A DNA stretch of 64,000 bases from Agarilytica sp033852165. GTDB taxonomy: Bacteria; Pseudomonadota; Gammaproteobacteria; Pseudomonadales; Cellvibrionaceae. The DNA lies in the NCBI GenBank assembly GCA_033852165.1, contig JAWSUZ010000035.1:50178-114177 (forward strand). The letters run 5' to 3'. Of the stretch, positions 35,791 through 44,656 are shown one piece after another. The notes under the pieces are model-generated. The model had not been told where the DNA came from and ran no database searches. It saw only the letters and a list, made by a program, of their open reading frames with translations. The first letter of the stretch is position 1. Every line of letters starts with the position of its first letter. Both the position numbers and the translations under genes were made by a program.

Positions 35791-37118
35791 TACGGCTTCG
35801 ACTCACATAATACGGGCTCACGAGAGAACAACTCCGCAAGCTGAGGTCGTAAAAAATCTGCGATGGATTCATCACGTATTTTATTAATCAGCTCGTTAAT
35901 AAAACCAAAGCTCAACATCATTCGAGCTTCTTTTTCAGAAACACCACGCGTCATAAGATAGTGCATCGCACCATCGTCAAGCTGGGAGACTGTCGCCCCG
36001 TGAGCACACAGTACATCGTCAGCATAGATTTCCAACTCTGGCTTCGTGTCAATTTCGGCTTTATTACTGGTGAGCAAATTTTTGTTGCTCAATTTAGCAA
36101 GGGTCTTTTGTGCATCTCTATGAATATGTATACGCCCATTAAAGACCGCTTTAGCACTGTCACCAATAATGCCTCGGAAAACTTCATCCGTCGTACAGTG
36201 AGGAACCGCATGCTCAATAACCGTATGATAATCGACGTGCTGTTTATGCCGAGGCAAATACAGGCCGTTCATTTCACAATGAGCGCCTTCGCCTAAATGG
36301 TTAACCACACAATCGATACGTTTTAATTTGCCACCTAAGGCCAAATGAAAACTTTCTAGCGTAGAACTTTTCGCAAGATTGGCATGTACACCTCCAATAT
36401 GGAGCGCGCTTTCTTCTTCTAAATGTAAACGATAATGCCGTAAACGCGCATTTGCGCCAACATCGAGCTCGGTAATGGAATTAACAAATATTTTTTGCTC
36501 GGCACTGTCCGTTGCAAAGTGTTCAACCACTGTGGCTTCTGAACCTTGCTCAAGTGAGACGTAGACTCTGGGCGAAATGGTTGCGCCTTCATCTTGCCCA
36601 AGCGTAAGGTGCAAAATACGAACGGCTTTTTCTATTTTTGTGTTTTTATCAACCTGAATAACTACACCGTCATTCAACTGACAAGCGTTTAAGGTCGAAA
36701 AAATATGCTCTGGCCCTTTGGCAACAGAACCTAACAGCCCTGCAAACGCTTTTTGCTCATCAACACTTGCTGCCGCTAAACGCGTCAATGTCATGCCCGA
36801 TGGCAATGTGGCCATCGGAGAAGACAGCTCTTCGTTGAAACGGCCATTAACAAATACAACATCAAAGCTATCAAGGCCTTCAATGCGAGACTTTGCAATA
36901 AGAGTTTCAGCACTTGATGATTCGACTAGACTGGGAACGCTTTTAAAAACGTCTCCCTGCTCAAGCCAGCGAAGACTGGTGTATTTCCAGTGCTCTGTTT
37001 TGCGATGAGGAAAAGCAACCGTATTCCACTCGTCTTCATTCTGCGATTGAAACGCTTCTAACCAGGTCAGTTTATTTTCGCTGGTGAAAGACGATGCCTG
37101 TTTAACAAAGTCGGACAT
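35790..37118 (-). CDS. sufD: Fe-S scaffold subunit SufD
   Basis: 442 residues with the SufB/SufD beta-helix core (HRDAQKTLAKLSNKNLLTS, EIYADDVLCAHGATVSQLDD, YLMTRGVSEKEARMMLSFGF). It forms the SufBC2D scaffold. The N-terminal helical domain has the conserved HWKYTSLRWL. It overlaps sufC and sufS by one base on either side. Confidence 0.96.
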   Translation of the reverse strand: MSDFVKQASSFTSENKLTWLEAFQSQNEDEWNTVAFPHRKTEHWKYTSLRWLEQGDVFKSVPSLVESSSAETLIAKSRIEGLDSFDVVFVNGRFNEELSSPMATLPSGMTLTRLAAASVDEQKAFAGLLGSVAKGPEHIFSTLNACQLNDGVVIQVDKNTKIEKAVRILHLTLGQDEGATISPRVYVSLEQGSEATVVEHFATDSAEQKIFVNSITELDVGANARLRHYRLHLEEESALHIGGVHANLAKSSTLESFHLALGGKLKRIDCVVNHLGEGAHCEMNGLYLPRHKQHVDYHTVIEHAVPHCTTDEVFRGIIGDSAKAVFNGRIHIHRDAQKTLAKLSNKNLLTSNKAEIDTKPELEIYADDVLCAHGATVSQLDDGAMHYLMTRGVSEKEARMMLSFGFINELINKIRDESIADFLRPQLAELFSREPVLCESKP

Positions 37119-37876
37119 TACGCTACCTCACCGTCCAATCCATCAATCCAGCTATAGCCTTTAGCTTCTAACTCTAGCGCCAAAGACTTGTCGCCAGACT
37201 TAACGATTTTTCCGTCAGCCAATACATGTACAAAATCGGGTTCGATATAGTCTAACAAGCGCTGGTAATGCGTCACGATAATAAATGAGCGATCGGCTGA
37301 ACGCATAGAATTGACACCTTCGGCAACTATTTGAAGCGCATCAATATCCAAACCGGAATCAGTCTCATCCAAAATGGCTAGCTTTGGCTCTAACAACATC
37401 ATTTGCATGATTTCGTTGCGTTTTTTCTCACCGCCCGAGAAACCTTCATTAACGCCGCGCTTTAAAAAGCTCTGATCAAGATCGACAGCTTTACAATATT
37501 CACGGGCTTTTTTCATAAATGAAATAGAATCCAGCGTATCAAGACCGCGGTACTCACGCACAGAGTCGACCGCCGCTTTCAAAAACTCCATATTGCTAAC
37601 ACCGGGTATTTCGACCGGATACTGAAATGCCAAAAACAAACCTTCGCGTGCACGATCAACGATATCGAGTTCAAACAAATCTTTGCCTAAAAAGTTGACG
37701 CCACCGCCGTTGACTTCATAGCCTTCACGGCCCGCAAGAACATGGCCAAGCGTACTCTTGCCCGCACCATTTGGACCCATAATGGCATGAACTTCACCAG
37801 GCTTAACTTCTAAATCCAAGCCCTTTAAAATTTGCTTATCTTCAACTTTGGCTTGTAGATTTTTAATCGACAACAT
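37118..37876 (-). CDS. sufC: Fe-S assembly ATPase SufC
   Basis: 252 residues of an ABC-type ATPase. Walker A GPNGAGKST is at 34-42, the signature SGGEKKRNEIMQM near 147, and Walker B LAILDETDSGLDIDAL. ATP hydrolysis by SufC reshapes the SufB-SufD interface during cluster building. A gap of about 190 bp containing a long hairpin separates it from sufB. Confidence 0.97.
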   Translation of the reverse strand: MLSIKNLQAKVEDKQILKGLDLEVKPGEVHAIMGPNGAGKSTLGHVLAGREGYEVNGGGVNFLGKDLFELDIVDRAREGLFLAFQYPVEIPGVSNMEFLKAAVDSVREYRGLDTLDSISFMKKAREYCKAVDLDQSFLKRGVNEGFSGGEKKRNEIMQMMLLEPKLAILDETDSGLDIDALQIVAEGVNSMRSADRSFIIVTHYQRLLDYIEPDFVHVLADGKIVKSGDKSLALELEAKGYSWIDGLDGEVA

Positions 37877-37983
37877 TAATACGTTTCTCCAGATATATTC
37901 ATATCAAATTCACTTTAGAGCTAAAAGAATCAGCTCAATCTCGCCCACAAGAATAATCTCGAAGGATGCACGGAGTGACTTGT

Positions 37984-38043
37984 CTTTAGAAAGCGTTTTA
38001 ATGGCTATAATTGAATAGCACGCCATCAAAACGCTTTCCAAAG
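37984..38043 (-). promoter_or_regulatory. Long hairpin between sufB and sufC
   Basis: Arms of 22 bases (37984-38005 and 38022-38043) with two mismatches and a 16-base loop. The inner 17 bases, GAAAGCGTTTTAATGGC, pair with one mismatch. It starts 23 bp past the sufB stop. There is no T-run, so it is more likely an RNA-processing, stabilising or attenuating structure than a terminator. Confidence 0.65.
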
Positions 38044-38066
38044 GCGAATCACGCCCTGACGCTAAC

Positions 38067-39506
38067 TTACCCTACGCTTCCTTCCAAACTAACTTCCAGC
38101 AACTTGCCCGCTTCAACAGCAAACTCCATAGGCAACTCTTTAAACACTTCTTTACAAAATCCATTCACAATCATCGAAACGGCTTTTTCAGTATCAACCC
38201 CACGCTGCAAACACAGATACAACTGATCATCGCTCACTCTGGATGTCGTTGCCTCATGCTCTATCACAGCCGAAGGATTCTTACTTTCGATATAAGGGAA
38301 GGTATGCGCCGCGCATTTATCACCAATCAACAGCGAATCACACTGAGTATAATTTCGCGCACCGTCTGCACCGGGGTTCATACGAACCAAGCCCCGATAA
38401 GCATTCGAACTTTTACCAGCAGAAATACCCTTCGAAATAATCGTCGACTTGGTGTTTTTACCGATGTGAATCATCTTGGTGCCGGTATCGGCCTGTTGAT
38501 AATTATTGGTTAATGCAACCGAATAAAACTCACCAACACTGTTATCACCTTTAAGAATACAGCTTGGATATTTCCACGTAATAGCAGAGCCCGTTTCAAC
38601 TTGCGTCCACGACAACTGTGCATTCTTATGGCAAATACCACGTTTGGTCACAAAATTGTAAATTCCACCCTTGCCTTCGGCATCACCGGGGTACCAATTT
38701 TGAACCGTTGAATATTTTATTTTGGCATCATCTAGCACAATCAATTCAACCACTGCCGCATGCAGTTGGTTTTCATCGCGCATTGGCGCTGTACAGCCTT
38801 CCAAATAACTTACATGACTGCCTTCGTCTGCAATGATTAGAGTGCGCTCAAATTGCCCTGTATTCAGTTCGTTAATACGAAAATACGTCGACAACTCCAT
38901 CGGGCAACGGACACCTTTGGGGATGTACACAAAAGATCCGTCACTGAATACCGCGCAGTTAAGTGCAGCGTAATAATTGTCTTTCTGAGGAACTACGCTA
39001 CCCAAGTATTTTTTAACCAGCTCTGGATGTTCGTGTACAGCTTCAGATATAGGGCAAAAAATAACGCCCACTTCTTTTAATTTTTTACGGAAAGTTGTTC
39101 CCACAGAAACCGAGTCAAATACCACGTCTACAGCAACGCCCGCAAGCACTTCTTGCTCGTGCAATGGGATACCCAGTTTGTTGTATGTTGCGATTAACTC
39201 GGGATCAACTTCATCTAAGCTTTGCGGCTTATCAGCCATGCTTTTTGGAGCGGAATAATACGATATCGAATTAAAATCGATTTTCGGATAACTCACATGC
39301 GCCCAATCAGGCTCTTTCATTTCCTTCCACGCACGATAGGCTTTCAATCGCCAATCCAGCAACCATTGAGGCTCATCTTTCTTTGCGGAAATAAACCTAA
39401 CGACGTCTTCATTGAGACCTGGCGGTAGGGTATCGGACTCGATATCTGTCACGAAACCAGCCGCGTATTCTTTGGAGATTAAGCCATCAATTTGTTCTTG
39501 GGACAT
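38067..39506 (-). CDS. sufB: Fe-S scaffold subunit SufB
   Basis: 479 residues, standard for SufB. Characteristic blocks are FVYIPKGVRCPMELSTYFRIN, EGSHVSYLEGCTAP, KNAQLSWTQVETGSAITWKYPSC, GTKMIHIGKNT and YRGLVRMNPGA. It accepts sulfur from SufE and builds the nascent cluster with SufC and SufD. It follows iscS by 67 bp. Confidence 0.98.
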   Translation of the reverse strand: MSQEQIDGLISKEYAAGFVTDIESDTLPPGLNEDVVRFISAKKDEPQWLLDWRLKAYRAWKEMKEPDWAHVSYPKIDFNSISYYSAPKSMADKPQSLDEVDPELIATYNKLGIPLHEQEVLAGVAVDVVFDSVSVGTTFRKKLKEVGVIFCPISEAVHEHPELVKKYLGSVVPQKDNYYAALNCAVFSDGSFVYIPKGVRCPMELSTYFRINELNTGQFERTLIIADEGSHVSYLEGCTAPMRDENQLHAAVVELIVLDDAKIKYSTVQNWYPGDAEGKGGIYNFVTKRGICHKNAQLSWTQVETGSAITWKYPSCILKGDNSVGEFYSVALTNNYQQADTGTKMIHIGKNTKSTIISKGISAGKSSNAYRGLVRMNPGADGARNYTQCDSLLIGDKCAAHTFPYIESKNPSAVIEHEATTSRVSDDQLYLCLQRGVDTEKAVSMIVNGFCKEVFKELPMEFAVEAGKLLEVSLEGSVG

Positions 39507-39573
39507 AAAACCATTAACTCAGTAAATTCTTACAATCTAAATTTTTCTCTCTAAAGCCCTAACATCTAGGATT

Positions 39574-40773
39574 TTAGCCAAACGTATCCGAACCAGCGCT
39601 CTCGCGCGCCTGCCATGCGGGTGATACCGCACGTAATTTTTCCACCGCCGAAACAATTTTCTCAGCTGCAAAATCAACTTCTTCTTCTGTCGTAAAACGA
39701 CCAAAACTAATTCGCAATGAGCTGTCTGCGAGCTGAGGCTCAACACCAATTGACGTCAGCACATACGACGGCTCTACACTGACCGACATACAAGCAGATC
39801 CGGTCGACAGAGCCAGGTCTCGCAGCGACATTAATAGCGATTCACCATCAATATAGGCAAAGCTAATATTGACATTGCCTGCCACACGCTTGTCTAAATC
39901 ACCATTGACATTAATATCCGACAATTCATTCAAACCCAGCAAAAACCGTTGGCGCAAGGCCAATAGTCGTTTCGATTCAACATCACCTTCTTCTAATGCA
40001 ATTTTGGCCGCTGTACCCAAGCCAACAATTTGATGGGTCGGTAAAGTGCCTGAACGCATACCACGCTCGTGACCACCGCCATGTATTTGTGCGTCAATAT
40101 TTATATCCGGCGCTCTTCTTACATACAGAGCTCCGATGCCCTTAGGGCCATACATTTTGTGGGCTGATACCGATAGCAGGTCTACCGACAACTCGTCGAC
40201 ATTAACAACGGCCTTACCCACGCTTTGTGCCGCATCAACGTGAAATAATATGCCCTTTGCTCGGCACAGCTGGCCAATACCGGCAATATCGTGCATCACG
40301 CCAATCTCGTTATTTACATGCATCAACGACACTAAAATCGTATCTTCGCGGAGAGCGGCTTCAAGCTGCTCTACCGATATAACGCCATTACTGGGCGGTG
40401 TTATGTAAGTTACCTCGAAACCTTGGGTTTCAAGGTAAGCGCAACTATCTAATACGGCTTTATGCTCGGTTTTCGCGGTAACGATATGTCGACCAAGCTC
40501 CTGGCGAGATAACGCGCCACCTTTGATGGCTAAGTTGTTCGATTCCGTCGCCCCGCTGGTCCACACAATCTCTCTAGGGTCTGCTTGAAGCAGGTCAGCT
40601 AAAACGCCTCTGGCATTTTCTACAGCTTCTTCCGCTCGCCAACCATAACCATGCGAACGAGAAGCGGGGTTACCAAAATTGCCGTCCAGTGTTAAACACT
40701 GGGACATAGCTTCGGCCACCCGAGGATCAACAGGCGTCGTCGCGGCATAATCAAGGTAGATAGGCGTTTTCAT
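39574..40773 (-). CDS. iscS: Cysteine desulfurase IscS (group I) lacking the usual C-terminal tail
   Basis: 399 residues from the ATG at 40773 (MKTPIYLDYAATTPVD), the standard IscS start; the open frame upstream overlaps iscR. The PLP lysine is Lys206 (SAHKMYGP) and the catalytic Cys328 is in STGSACMS, the same numbers as in Escherichia coli IscS. The last residues read AWQARESAGSDTFG and lack the SIEWAHH-type tail used by IscS to hold IscU, in keeping with no iscU in this operon. It probably supplies sulfur for Fe-S clusters and tRNA thiolation. Confidence 0.93.
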   Translation of the reverse strand: MKTPIYLDYAATTPVDPRVAEAMSQCLTLDGNFGNPASRSHGYGWRAEEAVENARGVLADLLQADPREIVWTSGATESNNLAIKGGALSRQELGRHIVTAKTEHKAVLDSCAYLETQGFEVTYITPPSNGVISVEQLEAALREDTILVSLMHVNNEIGVMHDIAGIGQLCRAKGILFHVDAAQSVGKAVVNVDELSVDLLSVSAHKMYGPKGIGALYVRRAPDINIDAQIHGGGHERGMRSGTLPTHQIVGLGTAAKIALEEGDVESKRLLALRQRFLLGLNELSDINVNGDLDKRVAGNVNISFAYIDGESLLMSLRDLALSTGSACMSVSVEPSYVLTSIGVEPQLADSSLRISFGRFTTEEEVDFAAEKIVSAVEKLRAVSPAWQARESAGSDTFG

Positions 40774-40786
40774 TGCAGTACGAACT

Positions 40787-41287
40787 CTAAACCAAACCGC
40801 TAGACGTAATAACGTCAGCGGCGTTGATGCGATCTTTGCTGGCGGCAAGCTCTTTTTGAGCTTGGCGCTGAGCGACGCTCTGCACATCATGTCGTTCGAC
40901 CAATCCACCCAAGCTAATGCCACTTAAAAAGTTGTGAATTTGCTCACTTAGGTCGGTCCACAAGTAATGCGTTAAACACACATCCCCATGCTGACAATCG
41001 CCTTCTCCACCACAGCTGGTGGCATCAATGGACTCATTAACCGCGTCGATAATCTCAGCCACGTAGACCTCTTTGGCCTCGCGGCTTAGGCGATAACCAC
41101 CGCCAGGCCCACGCACACTGCGCACTAATGCGTTTTGACGCAATTTTGCAAACAACTGCTCAAGGTATGAAAGGGAGATTTCTTGGCGCTTTGAGATGTC
41201 GGCCAAACTCACAGGCCCACTGTTCGCGTGGAGAGCCAAATCAAGCATTGCCGTCACCGCATAGCGGCCTTTGGTAGTTAAGCGCAT
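40787..41287 (-). CDS. iscR: Fe-S-sensing Rrf2 regulator IscR
   Basis: 166 residues. The N-terminal winged helix (RLTTKGRYAVTAMLDLAL, LEQLFAKLRQNALVRSVRGPGGGY) is followed by the [2Fe-2S] ligands Cys92, Cys98, Cys104 and His107, the same spacing as in the characterised protein. Holo-IscR represses its own operon; apo-IscR uses a different class of site. It is the first gene of the iscR-iscS-suf operon, with AGGTGAT before the ATG. Confidence 0.97.
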   Translation of the reverse strand: MRLTTKGRYAVTAMLDLALHANSGPVSLADISKRQEISLSYLEQLFAKLRQNALVRSVRGPGGGYRLSREAKEVYVAEIIDAVNESIDATSCGGEGDCQHGDVCLTHYLWTDLSEQIHNFLSGISLGGLVERHDVQSVAQRQAQKELAASKDRINAADVITSSGLV

Positions 41288-41314
41288 GGGGTATCACCTA
41301 CTATGTTTGAGGAT

Positions 41315-41343
41315 ATTATTCTAAAACCTAGTATTTATGTCAA
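41315..41343 (-). promoter_or_regulatory. Promoter of the iscR-suf operon
   Basis: On the minus strand a perfect TTGACA (41338-41343) and AATAAT (41315-41320) are separated by 17 bp. Both boxes lie within or beside the proximal IscR-type site. Confidence 0.8.
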
Positions 41344-41372
41344 GTATATAACCTAGTAAATTACTAGGTTAT
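41323..41372. promoter_or_regulatory. Two abutting IscR type-1-like operators
   Basis: The distal site 41348-41372 is a perfect 25-bp palindrome with half-site ATAACCTAGTA. The proximal site 41323-41347 is the same length and has AAAACCTAGTA on one side and a degraded other half (GTCAAGTAT). They touch end to end, so centres are 25 bp apart. The proximal site covers the -35 box; the distal one runs into the trmJ stop codon. Confidence 0.85.
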
Positions 41373-42145
41373 TCCCCGGATGACAATTCCTTAATCTTTT
41401 TCTTGCTCTGAAAAATGTAATTTTGGATAGAAGTGAGCATACCTCGCATAATACTGAGCTCCATTTCATCCATTCGCACGCGATTAAAGAGGCGTCGAAT
41501 GCGAGTCATGGTTTGACGAGGGTTGCTAGGGTCATAAAAACCCAAGTTCTCCAGCGTCTTCTCAAGGTGCTCAAAGTACATTTCGACGTCTTTGACCTTG
41601 GCAGGCAACACATCCCAATCATCAAAATGCGGCGCTTTTCCGTCTTTAGCGGCCAAATATGACATACGTACTTCGTAAGTAATCACTTGCAGCGCAGCTG
41701 ATATGTTCAGGGCTGAGTATTCTGTATTAGCCGGAATATGCACATGAAAATGGCACTTCTGTAGCTCTTCGTTGGTCAGCCCTCGGTCTTCTCGACCAAA
41801 GACAATCGCCACATCATGCTTATCCGTTTCAGCCCAAACTTTGTCGCCACATTCACGCGGCGTTAGTAGGGGCCAAGGAATACGGCGCTCACGCGCACTG
41901 GTCCCAACAACCAAACCGCAGTTTTCAATCGCCTCATCTAAGGTTGATACAACCCTTACATTATCGAGAACATCTACCGCGCCTGCCGAGCGCCATACGG
42001 CCTTCGGGGAAGGAAACTCTTTCGGGTCTACCAAGATTAGAGATGAAAGCCCCATGTTTTTAATCGCTCTGGCTGCTGCGCCAATATTGCCGGGGTGGGT
42101 AGTATTTACCATCACCAAATGCACTTTACTAAGCCGATCTTTCAT
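41369..42145 (-). CDS. trmJ: tRNA (cytidine/uridine-2'-O-)-methyltransferase TrmJ
   Basis: 258 residues of the SPOUT family. It methylates the 2'-O position of nucleotide 32 in tRNA. Signature blocks are VMVNTTHPGNIGAAARAIKNMG, VFGREDRGLTNEEL and ALNISAALQV (the knot that binds SAM). The C-terminal helical domain (RIRRLFNR) is complete. It sits directly upstream of iscR, the common gammaproteobacterial order. Confidence 0.95.
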   Translation of the reverse strand: MKDRLSKVHLVMVNTTHPGNIGAAARAIKNMGLSSLILVDPKEFPSPKAVWRSAGAVDVLDNVRVVSTLDEAIENCGLVVGTSARERRIPWPLLTPRECGDKVWAETDKHDVAIVFGREDRGLTNEELQKCHFHVHIPANTEYSALNISAALQVITYEVRMSYLAAKDGKAPHFDDWDVLPAKVKDVEMYFEHLEKTLENLGFYDPSNPRQTMTRIRRLFNRVRMDEMELSIMRGMLTSIQNYIFQSKKKIKELSSGE

Positions 42146-42480
42146 GGGGAGAATGCTCTTTACGTAAAAAATGCGGACTATAACTGTTGGTTGCAGGGGA
42201 GTCTATGAATTAGGCAGGTAACTAGCTCGGTGACAGAGACAGCTGAATATGCCGCATTGCGCTAAGCATCACCTGCCTAGGCACCTTTCCACGACCATCT
42301 AATTTACCATAACGACCGTATCCTCCTGCACGGTCTAGACAATCTCATCCGACGACAAATGGCATTAAGAGACGCTTCTAGTGTGTATTGGCAATCTGCC
42401 CCATACCGCTGATCCACTCCCACTACCCCAACCCCAACAGCAAATTACCATTTCACCCTTATTTCCCCATATGGTGTCGC
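42146..42480. other. Intergenic region between divergent trmJ and suhB
   Basis: No supported gene. A C-rich stretch at 42415-42442 has a weak 7-bp rhythm like the heptamer arrays elsewhere, but too degenerate to call. Confidence 0.4.
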
Positions 42481-42488
42481 TCAATTTT

Positions 42489-42497
42489 TGCTATAAT
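42489..42497 (+). promoter_or_regulatory. Extended -10 promoter of suhB
   Basis: TGCTATAAT (TGnTATAAT form), 37 bp before the suhB ATG, with no good -35 box. Confidence 0.6.
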
Positions 42498-42534
42498 CGC
42501 CGCCCTTTCGCCCCCCTAACAAGAGATATCACCC

Positions 42535-43350
42535 ATGGAACCCATGCAAACCATAGCCCTCAATGCAGCTCGAAAAGCGGGGGACGTGATCGTAAACGCT
42601 TTTGAGAGGGTCGATATCATCAACATCGAAGAAAAAGGCCGCAACGATTACGTTAGCGAAGTCGACCGCAAAGCGGAAGCTGAAATCATATACCACCTGC
42701 AGAAAGCCTACCCCGAACACCGCTTTGTCGGTGAAGAGGGCGGAACCTCTGGAAACCCAGACAGCGACTATGAATGGGTCATCGATCCACTCGACGGCAC
42801 TACTAATTTTCTTCACGGCATCCCGCATTTTGCCGTATCTATTGCCTGCACCTATAAAGGGCAGTTAGAACACGCTGTCATTTTGGACCCTATGAAACGC
42901 GAAGAATTTTGCGCATCACGCGGCAAGGGCGCTAGCGCCAATGGCCGACGTATACGCGTAAGCAAGCACAGAGGCCTTAACGGCGCACTTATCGGCACGG
43001 GGATTCCTTTTAACGGCTTCGCTTTGGAACATATAGATGCCTACATGGACTGCCTGAAAGAACTCGCAGGAGAAACAGCAGGTTTACGTCGCCCGGGCTC
43101 TGCCGCACTTGATCTCGCGTATGTGGCTGCTGGTCGCTTTGAAGGCTTTTGGGAAATGAATTTACAAACTTGGGATATCGCCGCAGGCGTTCTTATCCTA
43201 AAAGAAGCCGGAGCTCTAGTATCGGATTTTAATGGCGGCAGTGATTTTCTGAAAAGCGGACATATTGTTGCGGCAACACCAAAAGTGTTCAAGCCTTTGC
43301 TTCAAACTGTGCAAAAGCATTTGGGGCATCTGCCTAGCCAAAAGAAATAA
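42535..43350 (+). CDS. suhB: Inositol-1-monophosphatase / antitermination factor SuhB
   Basis: 271 residues. Metal-binding motifs of the inositol monophosphatase family are intact: GEEGG near 63-67, DPLDGTTNF near 83-91 and WDIAAGVLI near 210. In gammaproteobacteria SuhB also acts in rRNA transcription antitermination with NusA. It is divergent from trmJ. Confidence 0.96.
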   Translation: MEPMQTIALNAARKAGDVIVNAFERVDIINIEEKGRNDYVSEVDRKAEAEIIYHLQKAYPEHRFVGEEGGTSGNPDSDYEWVIDPLDGTTNFLHGIPHFAVSIACTYKGQLEHAVILDPMKREEFCASRGKGASANGRRIRVSKHRGLNGALIGTGIPFNGFALEHIDAYMDCLKELAGETAGLRRPGSAALDLAYVAAGRFEGFWEMNLQTWDIAAGVLILKEAGALVSDFNGGSDFLKSGHIVAATPKVFKPLLQTVQKHLGHLPSQKK

Positions 43351-43442
43351 GCGATCACCGCTAGTCTTTCGGTCTGGCTAATGCAGCCAAGATCGACGCA
43401 ACCCCTACCCATATATCTTTCTAATACTGCAATACTATTAGC

Positions 43443-43468
43443 AAAGCGCTCAAACCATTGAGCGCTTT
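43443..43468 (+). terminator. Terminator between suhB and the convergent lipoprotein gene
   Basis: Perfect 11-bp stem AAAGCGCTCAA / TTGAGCGCTTT with a 4-base loop, followed on the plus strand by TC. It sits between convergent genes and could serve both. Confidence 0.8.
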
Positions 43469-43502
43469 TCAAAACGTGTGAATTGCAACTTGAAGCCTAC
43501 CC

Positions 43503-44525
43503 TCAATTTCGTTCGCTCACATATACCGTAAAAACTCCCGCTATTCGCTGATGAAAATAAAGACAATTTCCCTCAAAAGATATGGATGGTCCCTCGATAA
43601 GATCTCCGACGAGGTTAGTCAGTCGCTCGACATTTTGCCACGGCGAAGATTGTGTTGAACGTGTTGCGCGATAGATTCCAAATTCATACGATGCACCAGA
43701 CTCAACGGCCCGAGTAAAAAATATTTCCAAGCCATCCGTAGATATGGACGCAGCATATTCCAACGCAGGGGTATTGATCGCCGCAAATAACGCTTCTGAA
43801 TTTTCTACGATTTCGACCACACTTCCGTTAATCGTTGCGACACCGATGTCGGCCGAGTCTGGCACCGAACTTCCAGAAAAGGTTCCTTGAACAAAATAAA
43901 GGAATTCACCTGCAGCATCAATTTCAACATCGAAATTAAGTTCGCCGGAAATCGCTTGGCTTGAGTCTCGGCCATGTCGTAAATTTGGCAAGCTCTCGAG
44001 GTTCGTCAATTCTCCGTCGACGTAGTCTGCGTGAAATATTGAACGCAAATAATCGGAGCTAGATTGATTCAAGTAATCGATTGTACGAACAAAATAAAAC
44101 TTCCCTTCTACATCCATGGTCGCAACGCCTTCCAATTCATTCACACTGCTTTCTGGAGCACTAAGTTCATCAATATTGGCACCCGCCAACTCTCCCATAT
44201 ACTGAAATCTGTTATAGCTAATACGAGTCGCATAATGAAGATTAGTGTCATTGATCATCCCATTTATCAAAGTCGCACTATTCAAATTATTGAAAAATAA
44301 AATTTGCCCGTCACGAGAAATAAATGGCTCCATCGCATCACCCTCATAATCCACGATGGTAACCGCTATCGGATCAGAGAACTCGGTGACATCGTTCGAC
44401 TCAATTGGATCAGGACTGTAGCCTGAACCGCCACCACCGCAGGATAGAAGAAATATAATAGAGAGCGGCAATAATATCGCCTTGAATACCCTCTTCTTAT
44501 AAACAAAAAATATTACCGCCATCAT
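43503..44525 (-). CDS. Lipoprotein with beta-propeller-like repeats, unknown function
   Basis: 340 residues from the ATG at 44525, preceded by TAGGGAA; a longer frame exists but would add a second hydrophobic stretch. The signal peptide ends in LLSC followed by GGGGSG, so it is lipid-modified. The mature part has several PD40/TolB-like strands (MEPFISRDGQILFFNN, YAASISTDGLEIFFTRA, EGPSISFEGNCLYFHQR), suggesting a beta-propeller. It lies 62 bp downstream of a terminator that separates it from the other lipoprotein gene. I do not recognise a specific family. Confidence 0.65.
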   Translation of the reverse strand: MMAVIFFVYKKRVFKAILLPLSIIFLLSCGGGGSGYSPDPIESNDVTEFSDPIAVTIVDYEGDAMEPFISRDGQILFFNNLNSATLINGMINDTNLHYATRISYNRFQYMGELAGANIDELSAPESSVNELEGVATMDVEGKFYFVRTIDYLNQSSSDYLRSIFHADYVDGELTNLESLPNLRHGRDSSQAISGELNFDVEIDAAGEFLYFVQGTFSGSSVPDSADIGVATINGSVVEIVENSEALFAAINTPALEYAASISTDGLEIFFTRAVESGASYEFGIYRATRSTQSSPWQNVERLTNLVGDLIEGPSISFEGNCLYFHQRIAGVFTVYVSERN

Positions 44526-44575
44526 GTGTAGGTTCCCTACAATAAAATTAACAACAAAAACCAAACAATCGAAAA

Positions 44576-44610
44576 CTAAAAACACCCAAGAGTATCAAAC
44601 TGTTGGGTGT
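44576..44610 (-). terminator. Terminator after the 483-residue lipoprotein gene
   Basis: Stem ACACCCAA / TTGGGTGT (44603-44610 with 44582-44589), followed on the minus strand by TTTTTAG. It lies 47 bp past the stop at 44657. Confidence 0.75.
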
Positions 44611-44656
44611 AATTCATTTGGGAGCAGCTGATCTAGCCTTACCCGATTAAATCGAT

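Noticed and set aside
40774..40923. N-terminal extension of the iscS frame
   Set aside because: It overlaps the iscR 3' end; the standard IscS start is at 40773.
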